From Pseudomonadota bacterium (GTDB taxonomy: Bacteria; Pseudomonadota; Gammaproteobacteria; Acidithiobacillales; Acidithiobacillaceae), in contig JAKAVW010000037.1 in assembly GCA_021827445.1 (NCBI GenBank), forward strand, positions 1 through 14,691: a DNA stretch of 14,691 bases, written 5' to 3'. The notes under the pieces were generated by a model. That model ran no database searches. It saw only the letters and a program-made list of their open reading frames with translations, and was not told the origin of the DNA. Shown in pieces: positions 1 through 7,546 of the stretch. Numbering within the stretch: position 1 is the stretch's first letter; every line of letters starts with the position of its first letter. The position numbers and the translations under genes are program-made.

Positions 1-719
1 TGGGCGAGGATGCGGAAGGGTTGGCACAAGCGCCATTCCGGCCAGGTATTGGTCGAAAAGCGTTGGTGATAGGTGACGAGCGCGGAGGCGAAGCGCGGGT
101 CGCGGAGGTCAGGATAAAAAACGGGGAGATTTTCCGGCAGTACCAAACCCTTGTAGCCGATGACCTGAGAGGAGCAGGTCACGGCAAAAAAGCTGTTCTT
201 GCCGACAAAGCGTTTTTCTACCCGTCGTCGCAGGCGGTAGAGGAGACGTTCGCGACTGTTCGTGTCCGCAGCGTCGGGAAGGCCCACAAAGGCCTGCCAT
301 ACACCCGGCAGGCTCTTAAGGGCTTCGTCACCACAAGCGGCAAGGTCGGTAGGGACCTCGCGCCAGCCCAGACATCTGAGCCCAAGGTCCTGGGCTTCGG
401 CATCCAGTGTCGTGCGAATTTCACTCGCGACTGCCTGGTCTTGCGGGAGAAAAAACTGGCCGATGCCAAAATGCTTGCCGAGAGCAATACCTTGCTCAGT
501 GGCGATGGCGCGGAAAAAGGTTTCCGGCATCTGCAATAGTAAGCCGCACCCGTCGCCACTTTTGCCGTCGGCGGCTACTGCGCCACGGTGGGTGAGTCGT
601 GCCAGGGAAGTGATTGCTGTCGCGACAATGGCGTGACTCGCCTGATTGTCCATTTGGGCAATCAGCCCGAAGCCGCAGGAATCTCGTTCAAAGTCGGGGG
701 AGTATAAGCTTTGCGTCAT
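1..719 (-). CDS. gltB: Glutamate synthase (NADPH) large subunit, N-terminal part (3' end outside window)
   Basis: The frame is open from the ATG at 719 to the window edge, giving 239 complete codons of a protein usually about 1,500 residues long. It is the N-terminal glutaminase (Ntn-type amidotransferase, class II) domain. The start MTQSLYSPDFERDSCGFG places the catalytic cysteine at residue 15, so a 14-residue propeptide must be removed to expose it, as in known GltB proteins. Other family blocks are THRGAVAADGKSGDGCG and, at the edge, RFSTNTWPEWRLCQPFRILA. The enzyme hydrolyses glutamine and channels the ammonia to 2-oxoglutarate, making two glutamates; it works with the small subunit GltD, which often lies just downstream (not visible here). 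The start is supported by AGGTGA 4 bases before the ATG and by a promoter about 55 bases upstream. gltB near pilMNOPQ-aroKB is a familiar proteobacterial arrangement. Confidence 0.93.
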   Translation of the reverse strand, partial: MTQSLYSPDFERDSCGFGLIAQMDNQASHAIVATAITSLARLTHRGAVAADGKSGDGCGLLLQMPETFFRAIATEQGIALGKHFGIGQFFLPQDQAVASEIRTTLDAEAQDLGLRCLGWREVPTDLAACGDEALKSLPGVWQAFVGLPDAADTNSRERLLYRLRRRVEKRFVGKNSFFAVTCSSQVIGYKGLVLPENLPVFYPDLRDPRFASALVTYHQRFSTNTWPEWRLCQPFRILA

Positions 720-774
720 ATCGTCACCTGGTTGTCACTTCACCCTGTCGCCGGACTGCAAAGCAGGGCCGAGC

Positions 775-803
775 ATTATAACGCGCTCATGGACGCCATC
801 CAA
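775..803 (-). promoter_or_regulatory. Sigma70-type promoter for gltB
   Basis: On the minus strand a TTGGAT -35 box (798-803) and a perfect TATAAT -10 box (775-780) are separated by exactly 17 bases. Transcription would begin near 768, leaving a leader of about 50 bases before the gltB ATG at 719. This is the best promoter match in the window. It suggests gltB can be transcribed apart from aroB-thyX-dgt. The call rests on motif reading only. Confidence 0.65.
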
Positions 804-808
804 GCGCG
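782..808. repeat. Imperfect inverted repeat overlapping the gltB promoter
   Basis: The arms CGCGCT (782-787) and AGCGCG (803-808) pair. Inside them, ATGG (789-792) pairs with CCAT (796-799) around a 3-base loop. The structure covers the -35 box and nearly all of the -10/-35 spacer. It could be an operator for a dimeric regulator, or a hairpin in read-through RNA from dgt. There is no T-run after it, so it is not a standard intrinsic terminator. An alternating GC tract (804-814) overlaps the outer arm and may account for part of the pairing by chance. Confidence 0.35.
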
Positions 809-855
809 CGCGCGAGCCATTTTTCGGGATCTTTGCGTCTGAATAGCCGGGGAAT

Positions 856-2028
856 TTACGCCTCGCCATGGGGATCGAAAAGGCGGTCATACTCGGCAAT
901 GGCGAAGCGGTCGGTCATACCGGCCACATAGTCGGCGACGACACGCGCCTGGCGCTTCGCCGCACCGTCACACACATTGATGCGCACCTGATATTTCAGC
1001 GGCAGCAGTCGCGGATCTTCACGCAGGGTATGAAAAAGTTTGCGTACCAGGCGCTTGGCTTTTTCCGCCTGGCGATGCACCCGCGGGTGACGATACATAC
1101 GCTGGAAAAGGAAGCGTTTGAGCGTGGCGACTTCGTGGGCGATGGCTGGGCTGTGGGCGGCGAGGGGTCGCGGCGCGGCCCGCACTTCCGCAATCGTAGC
1201 GATGCCCTCTGCGGCAATGCGGCGCCGGGTTTCATCGACCAGATCGCGGATGAGCAGATTGATGAGGCGGCGGCCCGTTTCGTGACGCAATACGGTTTGG
1301 GTGGCCTCGGGATAGCGCTGGTGTACCTCGGCAAAAATAGCCCCGTACAAGGTGCTGGCGCGGAGCTCTTCCAAGTTCAGCAGGCCGGCGCGCAAGCCAT
1401 CATCAATATCATGGTTATTATAGGCAATCTCGTCGGCGAGATTGGTGATCTGCGCCTCCAGGCTGGGCTGGGTACCCTGCAAAAACCGTTCACCTACGTC
1501 TCCCAGGTCGGCAGCTTTGCTTCTGGCGCAGTGCTTGAGGATGCCCTCGCGGGTCTCGAAGCTCAGGTTCAGGCCGGGGAAGTCGCCGTAGCGCTTTTCC
1601 AGGCGGTCCACAATGCGCAGGGACTGGATGTTGTGCTCGAAACCACCGAGATCGGTCATGCACTCCTGCAAAGCTTCTTGCCCAGCATGACCAAAAGGGG
1701 TGTGGCCGAGATCGTGGGCCAGGGCAATGGCTTCGACCAGATCCTCATTCAGCGCCAGTTGGCGGGCGATGGCGCGACCCACCTGTCCTACTTCCAGGCT
1801 GTGGGTGAGGCGGGTGCGGTAGAGATCGCCCTCGTGATTCACGAAAACCTGGGTTTTGTATTCCAGGCGGCGGAAGGCGCTGGAGTGGATGACCCGGTCC
1901 CGGTCGCGCTGGAAAGCGCTGCGACCGGCGGGCGGCTCTTCCGCATGGGGGCGCCCGCGACTCCGGGCAGGGTCGGCGGCGTAGGGCGCCAATCCCCCAT
2001 ACGTTCCCAAAACGGTGGCGTCAGGCAT
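856..2028 (-). CDS. dgt: dGTPase-like deoxynucleotide triphosphohydrolase (HD superfamily)
   Basis: This 390-residue protein is of the dGTPase-like HD family, which cleaves dNTPs to the deoxynucleoside and triphosphate in the cytoplasm and so trims dNTP pools. Visible signatures are the N-terminal APYAADPARSRGR block, FQRDRDRVIHSSAFRRLEYKTQVF (about residues 39-62, core given) and the metal-binding HD set: H76, H105-D106 in AHDLGHTPFGH and D199 in LADEIAYNNHD. Length is normal for the shorter bacterial form. The ATG at 2028 is chosen because the family-typical sequence begins shortly after it and because it overlaps the thyX stop by 8 bases (ATGCCTGA), which implies translational coupling. 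ATGs at 2052 and 2076 are in frame but lie deeper in thyX, and none of the three has a strong ribosome-binding site. The exact substrate range (dGTP or other dNTPs) cannot be told from sequence. Confidence 0.9.
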   Translation of the reverse strand: MPDATVLGTYGGLAPYAADPARSRGRPHAEEPPAGRSAFQRDRDRVIHSSAFRRLEYKTQVFVNHEGDLYRTRLTHSLEVGQVGRAIARQLALNEDLVEAIALAHDLGHTPFGHAGQEALQECMTDLGGFEHNIQSLRIVDRLEKRYGDFPGLNLSFETREGILKHCARSKAADLGDVGERFLQGTQPSLEAQITNLADEIAYNNHDIDDGLRAGLLNLEELRASTLYGAIFAEVHQRYPEATQTVLRHETGRRLINLLIRDLVDETRRRIAAEGIATIAEVRAAPRPLAAHSPAIAHEVATLKRFLFQRMYRHPRVHRQAEKAKRLVRKLFHTLREDPRLLPLKYQVRINVCDGAAKRQARVVADYVAGMTDRFAIAEYDRLFDPHGEA

Positions 2029-2866
2029 TGCCAGATGACTTCTGTGCAGCATCGGCCGCTGCCGGCGCCGATTCATCTATCACCCGTTGCATGGTTTCGG
2101 CGAGCAGAGGCAGGCGCGTGGCGAACAGCGCGAAGGCCGCATCGGCATATTCGCGGATTTCATACTGGGCATCTTGCTTGCGCCGCAGCTTGAAAAAGTT
2201 CATCAGGCTGCGGAAATTGACCGTCCAGTAGACATCCGAGTAGGCGGCGACCGGCATCACGTTGCGCAGGAGTTCGCGGACCCGACCGCGGTAAGGGTCG
2301 CGCCCGCCTTTTTTAGGACCCAATTCGCCGGTTTCGCGTGCCAGATCAATGCGGTCGCAAGCTGCACTGTATTGCTGCTCGTACCAGGCAAAGAGCTGCG
2401 CCATCAGCGCTTCATATTCGGCCACGGCAGCCTCGTCCAATACCGCAAAACCATCCACCGTGCGCGCGGCGGCATCGGGCACGTAGGCGACGGAGAGCGG
2501 CTTGCGATAGCGCATGGAAAACTCGTTCCAACTGGAAACGCGGTGTTTAACCCACTGGCGCAGCACAAAAATCGGTGCGATGAAGCGGAAGCGGAAGTAT
2601 ACGGTCTCGAAGGGTGTGCCATGCTGATCGCGCAGTAACTGGTAGAGCAAGGCGCGGTCGCGCTCCGAAAATTCGTGCCCGCTCCGGAGTCGCTGGTTGG
2701 TGGTGCTGATACGCGCGGTATTGATGATGGTGGCTTCGTCCCCCCAGGTCTCTTCCAGTTCGATGAAACCGAAGTTGCCAATACGGCGGGTGCCACCGGG
2801 GTTCAGCGCGATGCGTTGCGCCATTTCCTCTTGCAGTTCCGCGGTCGCTTTATTGATCTCATGCAT
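2021..2866 (-). CDS. thyX: Flavin-dependent thymidylate synthase ThyX
   Basis: ThyX methylates dUMP to dTMP using methylenetetrahydrofolate, with FAD and NADPH as reductants, independently of the classical ThyA. The signature sits at residues 107-117, KHRVSSWNEFS followed by MRY; the family motif is RHR-X7-S, so here the first arginine is lysine. The C-terminal block RNVMPVAAYSDVYWTVNFRSLMNF and the NTARIS stretch near residue 49 also match the family. The protein is 281 residues, longer than many ThyX proteins. The ATG at 2866 is preferred: GGAG lies 7 bases upstream, and the ATG overlaps the aroB stop by 8 bases (ATGCATGA). ATGs at 2872 and 2923 are alternatives. It sits between aroB and dgt and also overlaps dgt, so the three are probably co-translated. 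No thyA is visible in the window. Confidence 0.92.
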   Translation of the reverse strand: MHEINKATAELQEEMAQRIALNPGGTRRIGNFGFIELEETWGDEATIINTARISTTNQRLRSGHEFSERDRALLYQLLRDQHGTPFETVYFRFRFIAPIFVLRQWVKHRVSSWNEFSMRYRKPLSVAYVPDAAARTVDGFAVLDEAAVAEYEALMAQLFAWYEQQYSAACDRIDLARETGELGPKKGGRDPYRGRVRELLRNVMPVAAYSDVYWTVNFRSLMNFFKLRRKQDAQYEIREYADAAFALFATRLPLLAETMQRVIDESAPAAADAAQKSSGNA

Positions 2867-3953
2867 GTCCATGCTCCATGAAGGCTTGAAGGGTCTGGGT
2901 GATGGCCGCCGGGGGAACATCACCGGTGATTACCGCACTCCCAATGCCACGCAGCAGGATGAAGCGCACCCGGCCCCCTTCCGCTTTCTTGTCGACGCGC
3001 ATAAAGGCGAGATAATCGGTGACGGGGAACGCCGGTGCGAGGGTGGGTAAACCGGTGGCCTTGATGAGAGCGTAGATACGGTTCTGTTCGCTCTCCCGAA
3101 TCAGGTCGAGGCGGCGGGAAAGGTCTGCTGCCATGACGATGCCGATGGCCACCGCCTCGCCATGGAGGTACTGGCCGTAGCCGGTTACTGCCTCAATGGC
3201 ATGGCCGAAGGTGTGACCGAGGTTGAGAATGGCCCGTAAGCCCCCCTCCAGTTCGTCGCGTGCCACGACGTCAGCCTTGTCCTTGCAGGAGTATTGGATC
3301 ACTTTGGCCAGGGCGTCGGCTTCCCGGGCAAGCACGGCATCCAGGTGGTCTTCGAGCCAGGAGAAAAAGCCCTGATCGTTAATCAGGCCATATTTAATGA
3401 CCTCGGCCAGACCAGAGCGGAATTCCCGGTCGGGCAGGCTGTCCAGGGTGTCGGTGTCGGCGATCACGGCACGCGGCTGGTAAAAAGCGCCGATCATGTT
3501 TTTACCCAGCGGGTGATTGACCCCGGTCTTGCCGCCGACAGATGAGTCCACCATGGCGAGCAGGGTGGTCGGCACCTGAATACAGGTGACTCCGCGCTGA
3601 TAGACTGCGGCGGCGAAGCCGGTGATGTCTCCCACGACGCCGCCGCCGAGGGCACAAAGGGTACAATCACGCCCGTAACCCGCACCCAGCAGACGTCCGG
3701 TGATTTCCTGGATATTAGCAAGGGACTTGCTTTCCTCACCGGCCGGCAGGGTGATGGTCAGCGCGTCTTTTTCGAGTTTCTTCAGGGTTTTTTGCAGCGC
3801 CTCCAGATAGAGGGGCGCAACATTGCTGTCCGTGATAATAGCGACAGGGCCTTTGCTCAGAACGGGCGCGAAGAGGGCCGGGTCGGCGAGAATGCCGGCG
3901 CCTATGTGGATGGGGTAACTGCGCTGACCCAGATCAACGCGAAGACTATGCAT
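2859..3953 (-). CDS. aroB: 3-dehydroquinate synthase
   Basis: This 364-residue enzyme converts DAHP to 3-dehydroquinate, the second step of the shikimate pathway to aromatic amino acids, using NAD and a divalent metal. Visible family motifs are GGGVVGD (103-109), VPTTLLAMVDSSVGGKTGVN (127-146), GLAEVIKYG (181-189), NLGHTFGHAIE (244-254) and HGEAVAIG (264-271). The expected metal ligands E184, H247 and H264 are all present, so the enzyme looks intact. The ATG at 3953 gives the usual length and is preceded by a weak AAGAG ribosome-binding site. It lies 106 bases after aroK in the same direction, the common aroK-aroB pairing. Its stop overlaps the thyX start. Confidence 0.97.
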   Translation of the reverse strand: MHSLRVDLGQRSYPIHIGAGILADPALFAPVLSKGPVAIITDSNVAPLYLEALQKTLKKLEKDALTITLPAGEESKSLANIQEITGRLLGAGYGRDCTLCALGGGVVGDITGFAAAVYQRGVTCIQVPTTLLAMVDSSVGGKTGVNHPLGKNMIGAFYQPRAVIADTDTLDSLPDREFRSGLAEVIKYGLINDQGFFSWLEDHLDAVLAREADALAKVIQYSCKDKADVVARDELEGGLRAILNLGHTFGHAIEAVTGYGQYLHGEAVAIGIVMAADLSRRLDLIRESEQNRIYALIKATGLPTLAPAFPVTDYLAFMRVDKKAEGGRVRFILLRGIGSAVITGDVPPAAITQTLQAFMEHGHA

Positions 3954-3976
3954 GATGTTTACTCTTTAATAGACCG

Positions 3977-3982
3977 ATTTAT
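3977..3982 (-). promoter_or_regulatory. Possible -10 box in the aroK-aroB gap
   Basis: The 106-bp gap between aroK and aroB, richer in A and T than the genes beside it, carries TATAAA on the minus strand about 25 bases before the aroB ATG. No good -35 box lies 16-18 bases upstream, and no terminator hairpin follows aroK. The gap may hold a weak promoter for aroB-thyX-dgt, or simply be a loose junction in a longer operon. Confidence 0.25.
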
Positions 3983-4059
3983 ACCCCATTGTTGTGGTTC
4001 TTTTGCGTTGAGGCAAGTGTGTTGCCGTTATTGCGACCGTTTTGAGTTTGTTTATACGG

Positions 4060-4599
4060 CTATCCCCGCGTGGGGATCGGCCCTGTCCGCTGTTGGAGAT
4101 GTCGCAGTATCCGGCGCAAGACCTGATCCGAGCGCAAACCATCCCCCGGTACCCGCCAGTGCGCTGTCTCCTGATAAAGCGCGTTGCGCTGCTCTGCCAA
4201 GGTTTGCAGGCGAATGTCCAGGTCAGTATTTTGCAAGAGGGGACGGTTGCGGTCATGGCGGATACGCTTGAGTTGCTCGTCGACACTGACATCCAGATAG
4301 ATAACCCTGCCTATGTGTCGTAAATAACGGCGATTAGCAGGGTCGAGTACGGCGCCACCGCCAGTGGCCAGTACGATCGGCTCACTCTGGGCGGAGAGAT
4401 CGGCGATGATTTTGCGCTCCCGCTCGCGGAAGCCGGATTCCCCCTCAATTTCAAAGATGGTGGGAATATCCACGCCGGTATGGCTAACGATAAGCGCGTC
4501 AGTATCCACGTAAGGAAGACGCAAGCGGGCGGCCAGGAGCCGCCCGATGGTGGATTTACCAGATCCCATAGGACCGATAAGGATAATACTTCCGGTCAT
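4060..4599 (-). CDS. aroK: Shikimate kinase
   Basis: This 179-residue P-loop kinase phosphorylates shikimate with ATP to shikimate 3-phosphate, the fifth step of the shikimate pathway. Walker A is GPMGSGKST at residues 9-17. Shikimate-contact residues fit the family: DTD at 32-34, R58 in GFRERE and the glycine triplet at 80-82 in ATGGGAVL. RNRPLL at 117-122 is the lid loop arginine region. Length is normal. The start overlaps the pilQ stop by 4 bases (ATGA), and no clear ribosome-binding site is seen, so translation probably depends on ribosomes finishing pilQ. AroK following PilQ is a long-recognised conserved gene order in proteobacteria. Confidence 0.96.
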   Translation of the reverse strand: MTGSIILIGPMGSGKSTIGRLLAARLRLPYVDTDALIVSHTGVDIPTIFEIEGESGFRERERKIIADLSAQSEPIVLATGGGAVLDPANRRYLRHIGRVIYLDVSVDEQLKRIRHDRNRPLLQNTDLDIRLQTLAEQRNALYQETAHWRVPGDGLRSDQVLRRILRHLQQRTGPIPTRG

Positions 4600-6953
4600 T
4601 GCCCGAGATTGGCGCTACCGGACGTCCCGCCCAGGCCATCTGGGGCACCGCCGCCAATTACCTTGGGGGTCAGAAAAACCAGTAATTCCGTTTTTGACAC
4701 GTTGTTGAGGTGGCTCTTGAAGAGCCAGCCGAGCAGAGGGATGTCCTTCAGTAGTGGAACACCGGTTTCCGTCTGGGTGGTCGAGTCCGTGTAAATGCCG
4801 CCGATGACGACGGTTTGGCCATTATTGACCAGCAGTTTGGTTTTGACCTGCTGAGTATTAATGGGAATGCCGGTAGGCAGGGCTTGTGCGTAGTTGGGCT
4901 GGTCGTTGCGCGCATCCACATCCAGGGTAATCTTGCCGTTGGGCGAAATGTGCGGGATCACCTGCAGACTGAGTTCCGCTTTTTTGAAGGATACCGCCGT
5001 TGCGCCGCTGCTGGTGGACTGTTGATAAGGAATTTCCTGACCCTGTTCGATGATGGCTTTTTCGTTGTCCTGGGTGAGGACTTTGGGGCTGGAGATGATC
5101 TTGGCGCGGTTATCGGCTTGCAGTGCCTGTAGTTGCAAATTCAGGATGCGATTGCCCGCAGCGGTGCCCAGAGCAAAACCCAGCGATGCCGGATTGGTGC
5201 CGGCGAGGGCGCTGCCCGCGGTGGAGGGTGTCAGGTTCACCAGCGCCGGGGTAGTGAAACCGGTTCCGGTGGTGGAAGTTCCAGATATCGGGTAGGCGCC
5301 ACCCTGCGTCGGTGTGACCCCCGTACCACCGGTACCCGATAGGTTGACGACGCCACCACCGCCGCCAGAGGTGTAGGTCCCGCCCCAATTGACACCCAGG
5401 GACTGGGCCGCATTGGTAGTGATCTGCACAATGCGCGCTTCAATCAATACCTGCGGGACCGGACGATCGATTTTGGTGATCAGGTTTTTGATGTTGGCGA
5501 TGTCCTGCGGGGTGTCCCGCACCAGCAGGCTGTTGGTGCGGGTGACCACCGCTACCGAGCCGCGCGGGCCGAGCAGCGAGTTGCCAATGAGGCTGGAACT
5601 CGGAATGCCCAACGCACTGGCCAGAGCGGCATTCTGGCCGCCATAACCGTTACCGTTATAACCGTTGCGGCCGACCCAATTAACTCCGGGTTGCTTGTTT
5701 TGATCGAAACCCTGCAGCAGCGAGGCAATCTGTGAGGCTTTTGCATACTTGATCCGGATGAGATCCGTCACCAGCGGTTCGAGCTTGCGCTTACTGGCAG
5801 CGGCCTTCAATTGCGCCTCTTCCTGACTGGTAATCTGGTTGGCAGGCGCTATCCAGAGAATGTTGCCGATATGTTTTTCCGCCAGTCCCTGAGACTCCAG
5901 AATCACTTGCAGAGCTTGTTCCCACGGCTCGTTCTTAAGGCGAATGGAAAGACTGCCGGTCACGTTGTTGGAAACGACGATGTTCTGGTGCGTGAAGTCG
6001 GCAATGACCTGCAGGGCATCGCGCACGCTGATGTTCTGAAAGTCCATACTGAGGCGCGCACCGGCGTCGGGATTGCTGCCGGTCTCAGTAGTTTGGGGAT
6101 GTACATCAATCATGGTGCGCTGCCCCAACTGGTAAGCCGAGTATTCGTAAGGACCATGAATAGCAAAAACCAATCGGATGTTGCGTCCCAGAGGGTAACT
6201 GTCCACATACTGAACCGGAGTACCGAACTGGCCGACCCCGAAACGGTGGGTGTAGCTGGAGGGGATGGTGGTGTCTTTGAGTTCGACGACGAGGGCGCCG
6301 TTCTCGCGGGTGACATTCATCTGCGGTTGCGGGCCGGAGATGGAAAGATTAAGGATCCCACCACCGTTCTTACCCCGCTTGAAACTCAGATCGTTGATTT
6401 GTGTACCTGAAGTGATGGCCGGAGCAGCCAGGGGCGGCGCAGACGTTACGGGGACCCCCGTGGCGCCGCTGGCCGGCAGGCTTGCGGCGCCCTGCGCTTC
6501 GGATGCTACCGCTTTGCTGTGATTGGCCACCAGGGCAAGCCGATAACCGCCTGGCGCTGGCTCCATCATGACCGCCTGTGGTGACTTCAGCAACAAATCG
6601 AGACGGGCGTGATGACCGACATTTTCAGTCAGCACATTGACGACAGCGCCGCTGCCAGCGACGGTACCCACGGAGCTCATAAAATGGGCATCACTGAAGT
6701 CGATACGCACCCGATAACCGCCGTTCAGGGTATTTACATCGTAGGCAGGGCGGCTATTGCTGTGGATAAGAAAGGCCATGCCATGCTGATCCTGCACCGG
6801 CGTAATGCTGCTGATAAGGCTCTCTGCCCAGGCGGCGCCGGAACTCAGGCAGAGCATCGCCGCCATGATGGCAATAGTCCCTGGCCTCAGTACCAAAGGA
6901 CGGGGCTGCGGGCTTGCTGCGACACGGCGGGTGGTATTGGATGCTGTGCTCAT
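4596..6953 (-). CDS. pilQ: Type IV pilus outer-membrane secretin PilQ
   Basis: PilQ forms the outer-membrane ring through which the type IV pilus passes. From the ATG at 6953 it has 785 residues. A signal peptide runs over residues 1-43, with a hydrophobic stretch at 25-41 and likely cleavage after AWA. Two AMIN-type peptidoglycan-binding domains follow (about 48-142 and 184-286). Next are an STN/N0 domain (about 300-370, SMDFQNISVRDALQVIADF), a NolW/N1 domain (about 395-500, ending TNSLLVRDTPQDI) and the secretin channel domain (about 500-768) with the signature GVPLLKDIPLLGWLF at 731-745. Low-complexity Gly/Asn and Gly/Ser/Thr segments interrupt the NolW domain (428-440) and the front of the channel domain (523-565). 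The start is chosen for AGAGG about 11 bases upstream. An in-frame ATG at 6995, two bases after the pilP stop, would add 14 residues but lacks a ribosome-binding site. Confidence 0.95.
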   Translation of the reverse strand: MSTASNTTRRVAASPQPRPLVLRPGTIAIMAAMLCLSSGAAWAESLISSITPVQDQHGMAFLIHSNSRPAYDVNTLNGGYRVRIDFSDAHFMSSVGTVAGSGAVVNVLTENVGHHARLDLLLKSPQAVMMEPAPGGYRLALVANHSKAVASEAQGAASLPASGATGVPVTSAPPLAAPAITSGTQINDLSFKRGKNGGGILNLSISGPQPQMNVTRENGALVVELKDTTIPSSYTHRFGVGQFGTPVQYVDSYPLGRNIRLVFAIHGPYEYSAYQLGQRTMIDVHPQTTETGSNPDAGARLSMDFQNISVRDALQVIADFTHQNIVVSNNVTGSLSIRLKNEPWEQALQVILESQGLAEKHIGNILWIAPANQITSQEEAQLKAAASKRKLEPLVTDLIRIKYAKASQIASLLQGFDQNKQPGVNWVGRNGYNGNGYGGQNAALASALGIPSSSLIGNSLLGPRGSVAVVTRTNSLLVRDTPQDIANIKNLITKIDRPVPQVLIEARIVQITTNAAQSLGVNWGGTYTSGGGGGVVNLSGTGGTGVTPTQGGAYPISGTSTTGTGFTTPALVNLTPSTAGSALAGTNPASLGFALGTAAGNRILNLQLQALQADNRAKIISSPKVLTQDNEKAIIEQGQEIPYQQSTSSGATAVSFKKAELSLQVIPHISPNGKITLDVDARNDQPNYAQALPTGIPINTQQVKTKLLVNNGQTVVIGGIYTDSTTQTETGVPLLKDIPLLGWLFKSHLNNVSKTELLVFLTPKVIGGGAPDGLGGTSGSANLGQ

Positions 6954-6997
6954 CTTTTCGCTATCCTCTGTATTCTTTGGGGTTAGGCAAGTCATGT

Positions 6998-7546
6998 TCA
7001 GTTGCCATTTTGCATCTGCAAAACAGTCTGTTCTTTCTGGAATCCACCGAAGGCGTTGGGTATGTATTGTTCGACGGTGACCGACCGTTTCGTCATGCTG
7101 TCATCGATGTTCACGATACGGCCATCATGGGTGCCAATGTAGCTGCCGATCGTCGCGCGATATACTTTATGATCCGGCGTGAGAATTACGGCCCAGAGTT
7201 TGCCCTGATTGTCCCGGACAATGCCGGTTATGCTCAGACTGGAAAGGGCGAATTTTTCCAGAGGCTGAACCGGCCCATGGCTGGCAGGACGCGGTCCGGC
7301 GCCGGCGGCAGCGGCCTCCTTGCGCAACAGAAGCTCCGAGAAACTCGTGAAGGGATCACGGTTGATCGGGTTTTCATAGGCCTGCGGCTCGTAAGCGGGG
7401 GTCTTGGGCAGCGGTGTGATGTGTGTGTTGGTTTTGGGGCCATCGGCGACAAAGGCCTGAAGATGGCTGAGGTCGTCGCTGTCTGAGCAACCGCTCAATA
7501 GCGCCATGCCGGCAAACATCATCAGGATACTGAGAGCGCGTTTCAT
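6998..7546 (-). CDS. pilP: Type IV pilus inner-membrane lipoprotein PilP
   Basis: PilP links the inner-membrane PilN-PilO platform to the periplasmic N0 domain of PilQ. The 182-residue protein begins with a lipoprotein signal: a short basic start (MKR), a hydrophobic run and the lipobox LSGC with the modified cysteine at residue 20. A flexible proline-rich stretch follows, with the YENPINRDPF segment near residues 57-66. The folded C-terminal domain (about 95-175) contains LSSLSITGIVRDNQGKLWAVI, typical of the PilP beta-sandwich. AAGGGGG lies 6 bases before the ATG, which overlaps the pilO stop by 4 bases. pilQ begins just downstream. Confidence 0.95.
   Translation of the reverse strand: MKRALSILMMFAGMALLSGCSDSDDLSHLQAFVADGPKTNTHITPLPKTPAYEPQAYENPINRDPFTSFSELLLRKEAAAAGAGPRPASHGPVQPLEKFALSSLSITGIVRDNQGKLWAVILTPDHKVYRATIGSYIGTHDGRIVNIDDSMTKRSVTVEQYIPNAFGGFQKEQTVLQMQNGN

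Noticed and set aside
164..175. CTGAGA-like string that resembles part of a thiamine riboswitch
   Set aside because: It lies inside gltB coding sequence, has no surrounding TPP riboswitch structure and is far from yjbQ.
21..539. Open frame of 172 codons on the plus strand
   Set aside because: It is opposite gltB, whose minus-strand frame shows the GltB catalytic cysteine and glutaminase motifs.
868..2193. Open frame of 441 codons on the plus strand opposite dgt and the end of thyX
   Set aside because: It lies opposite two genes with clear catalytic motifs, its product resembles no protein family, and long antisense frames are common in GC-rich coding DNA.
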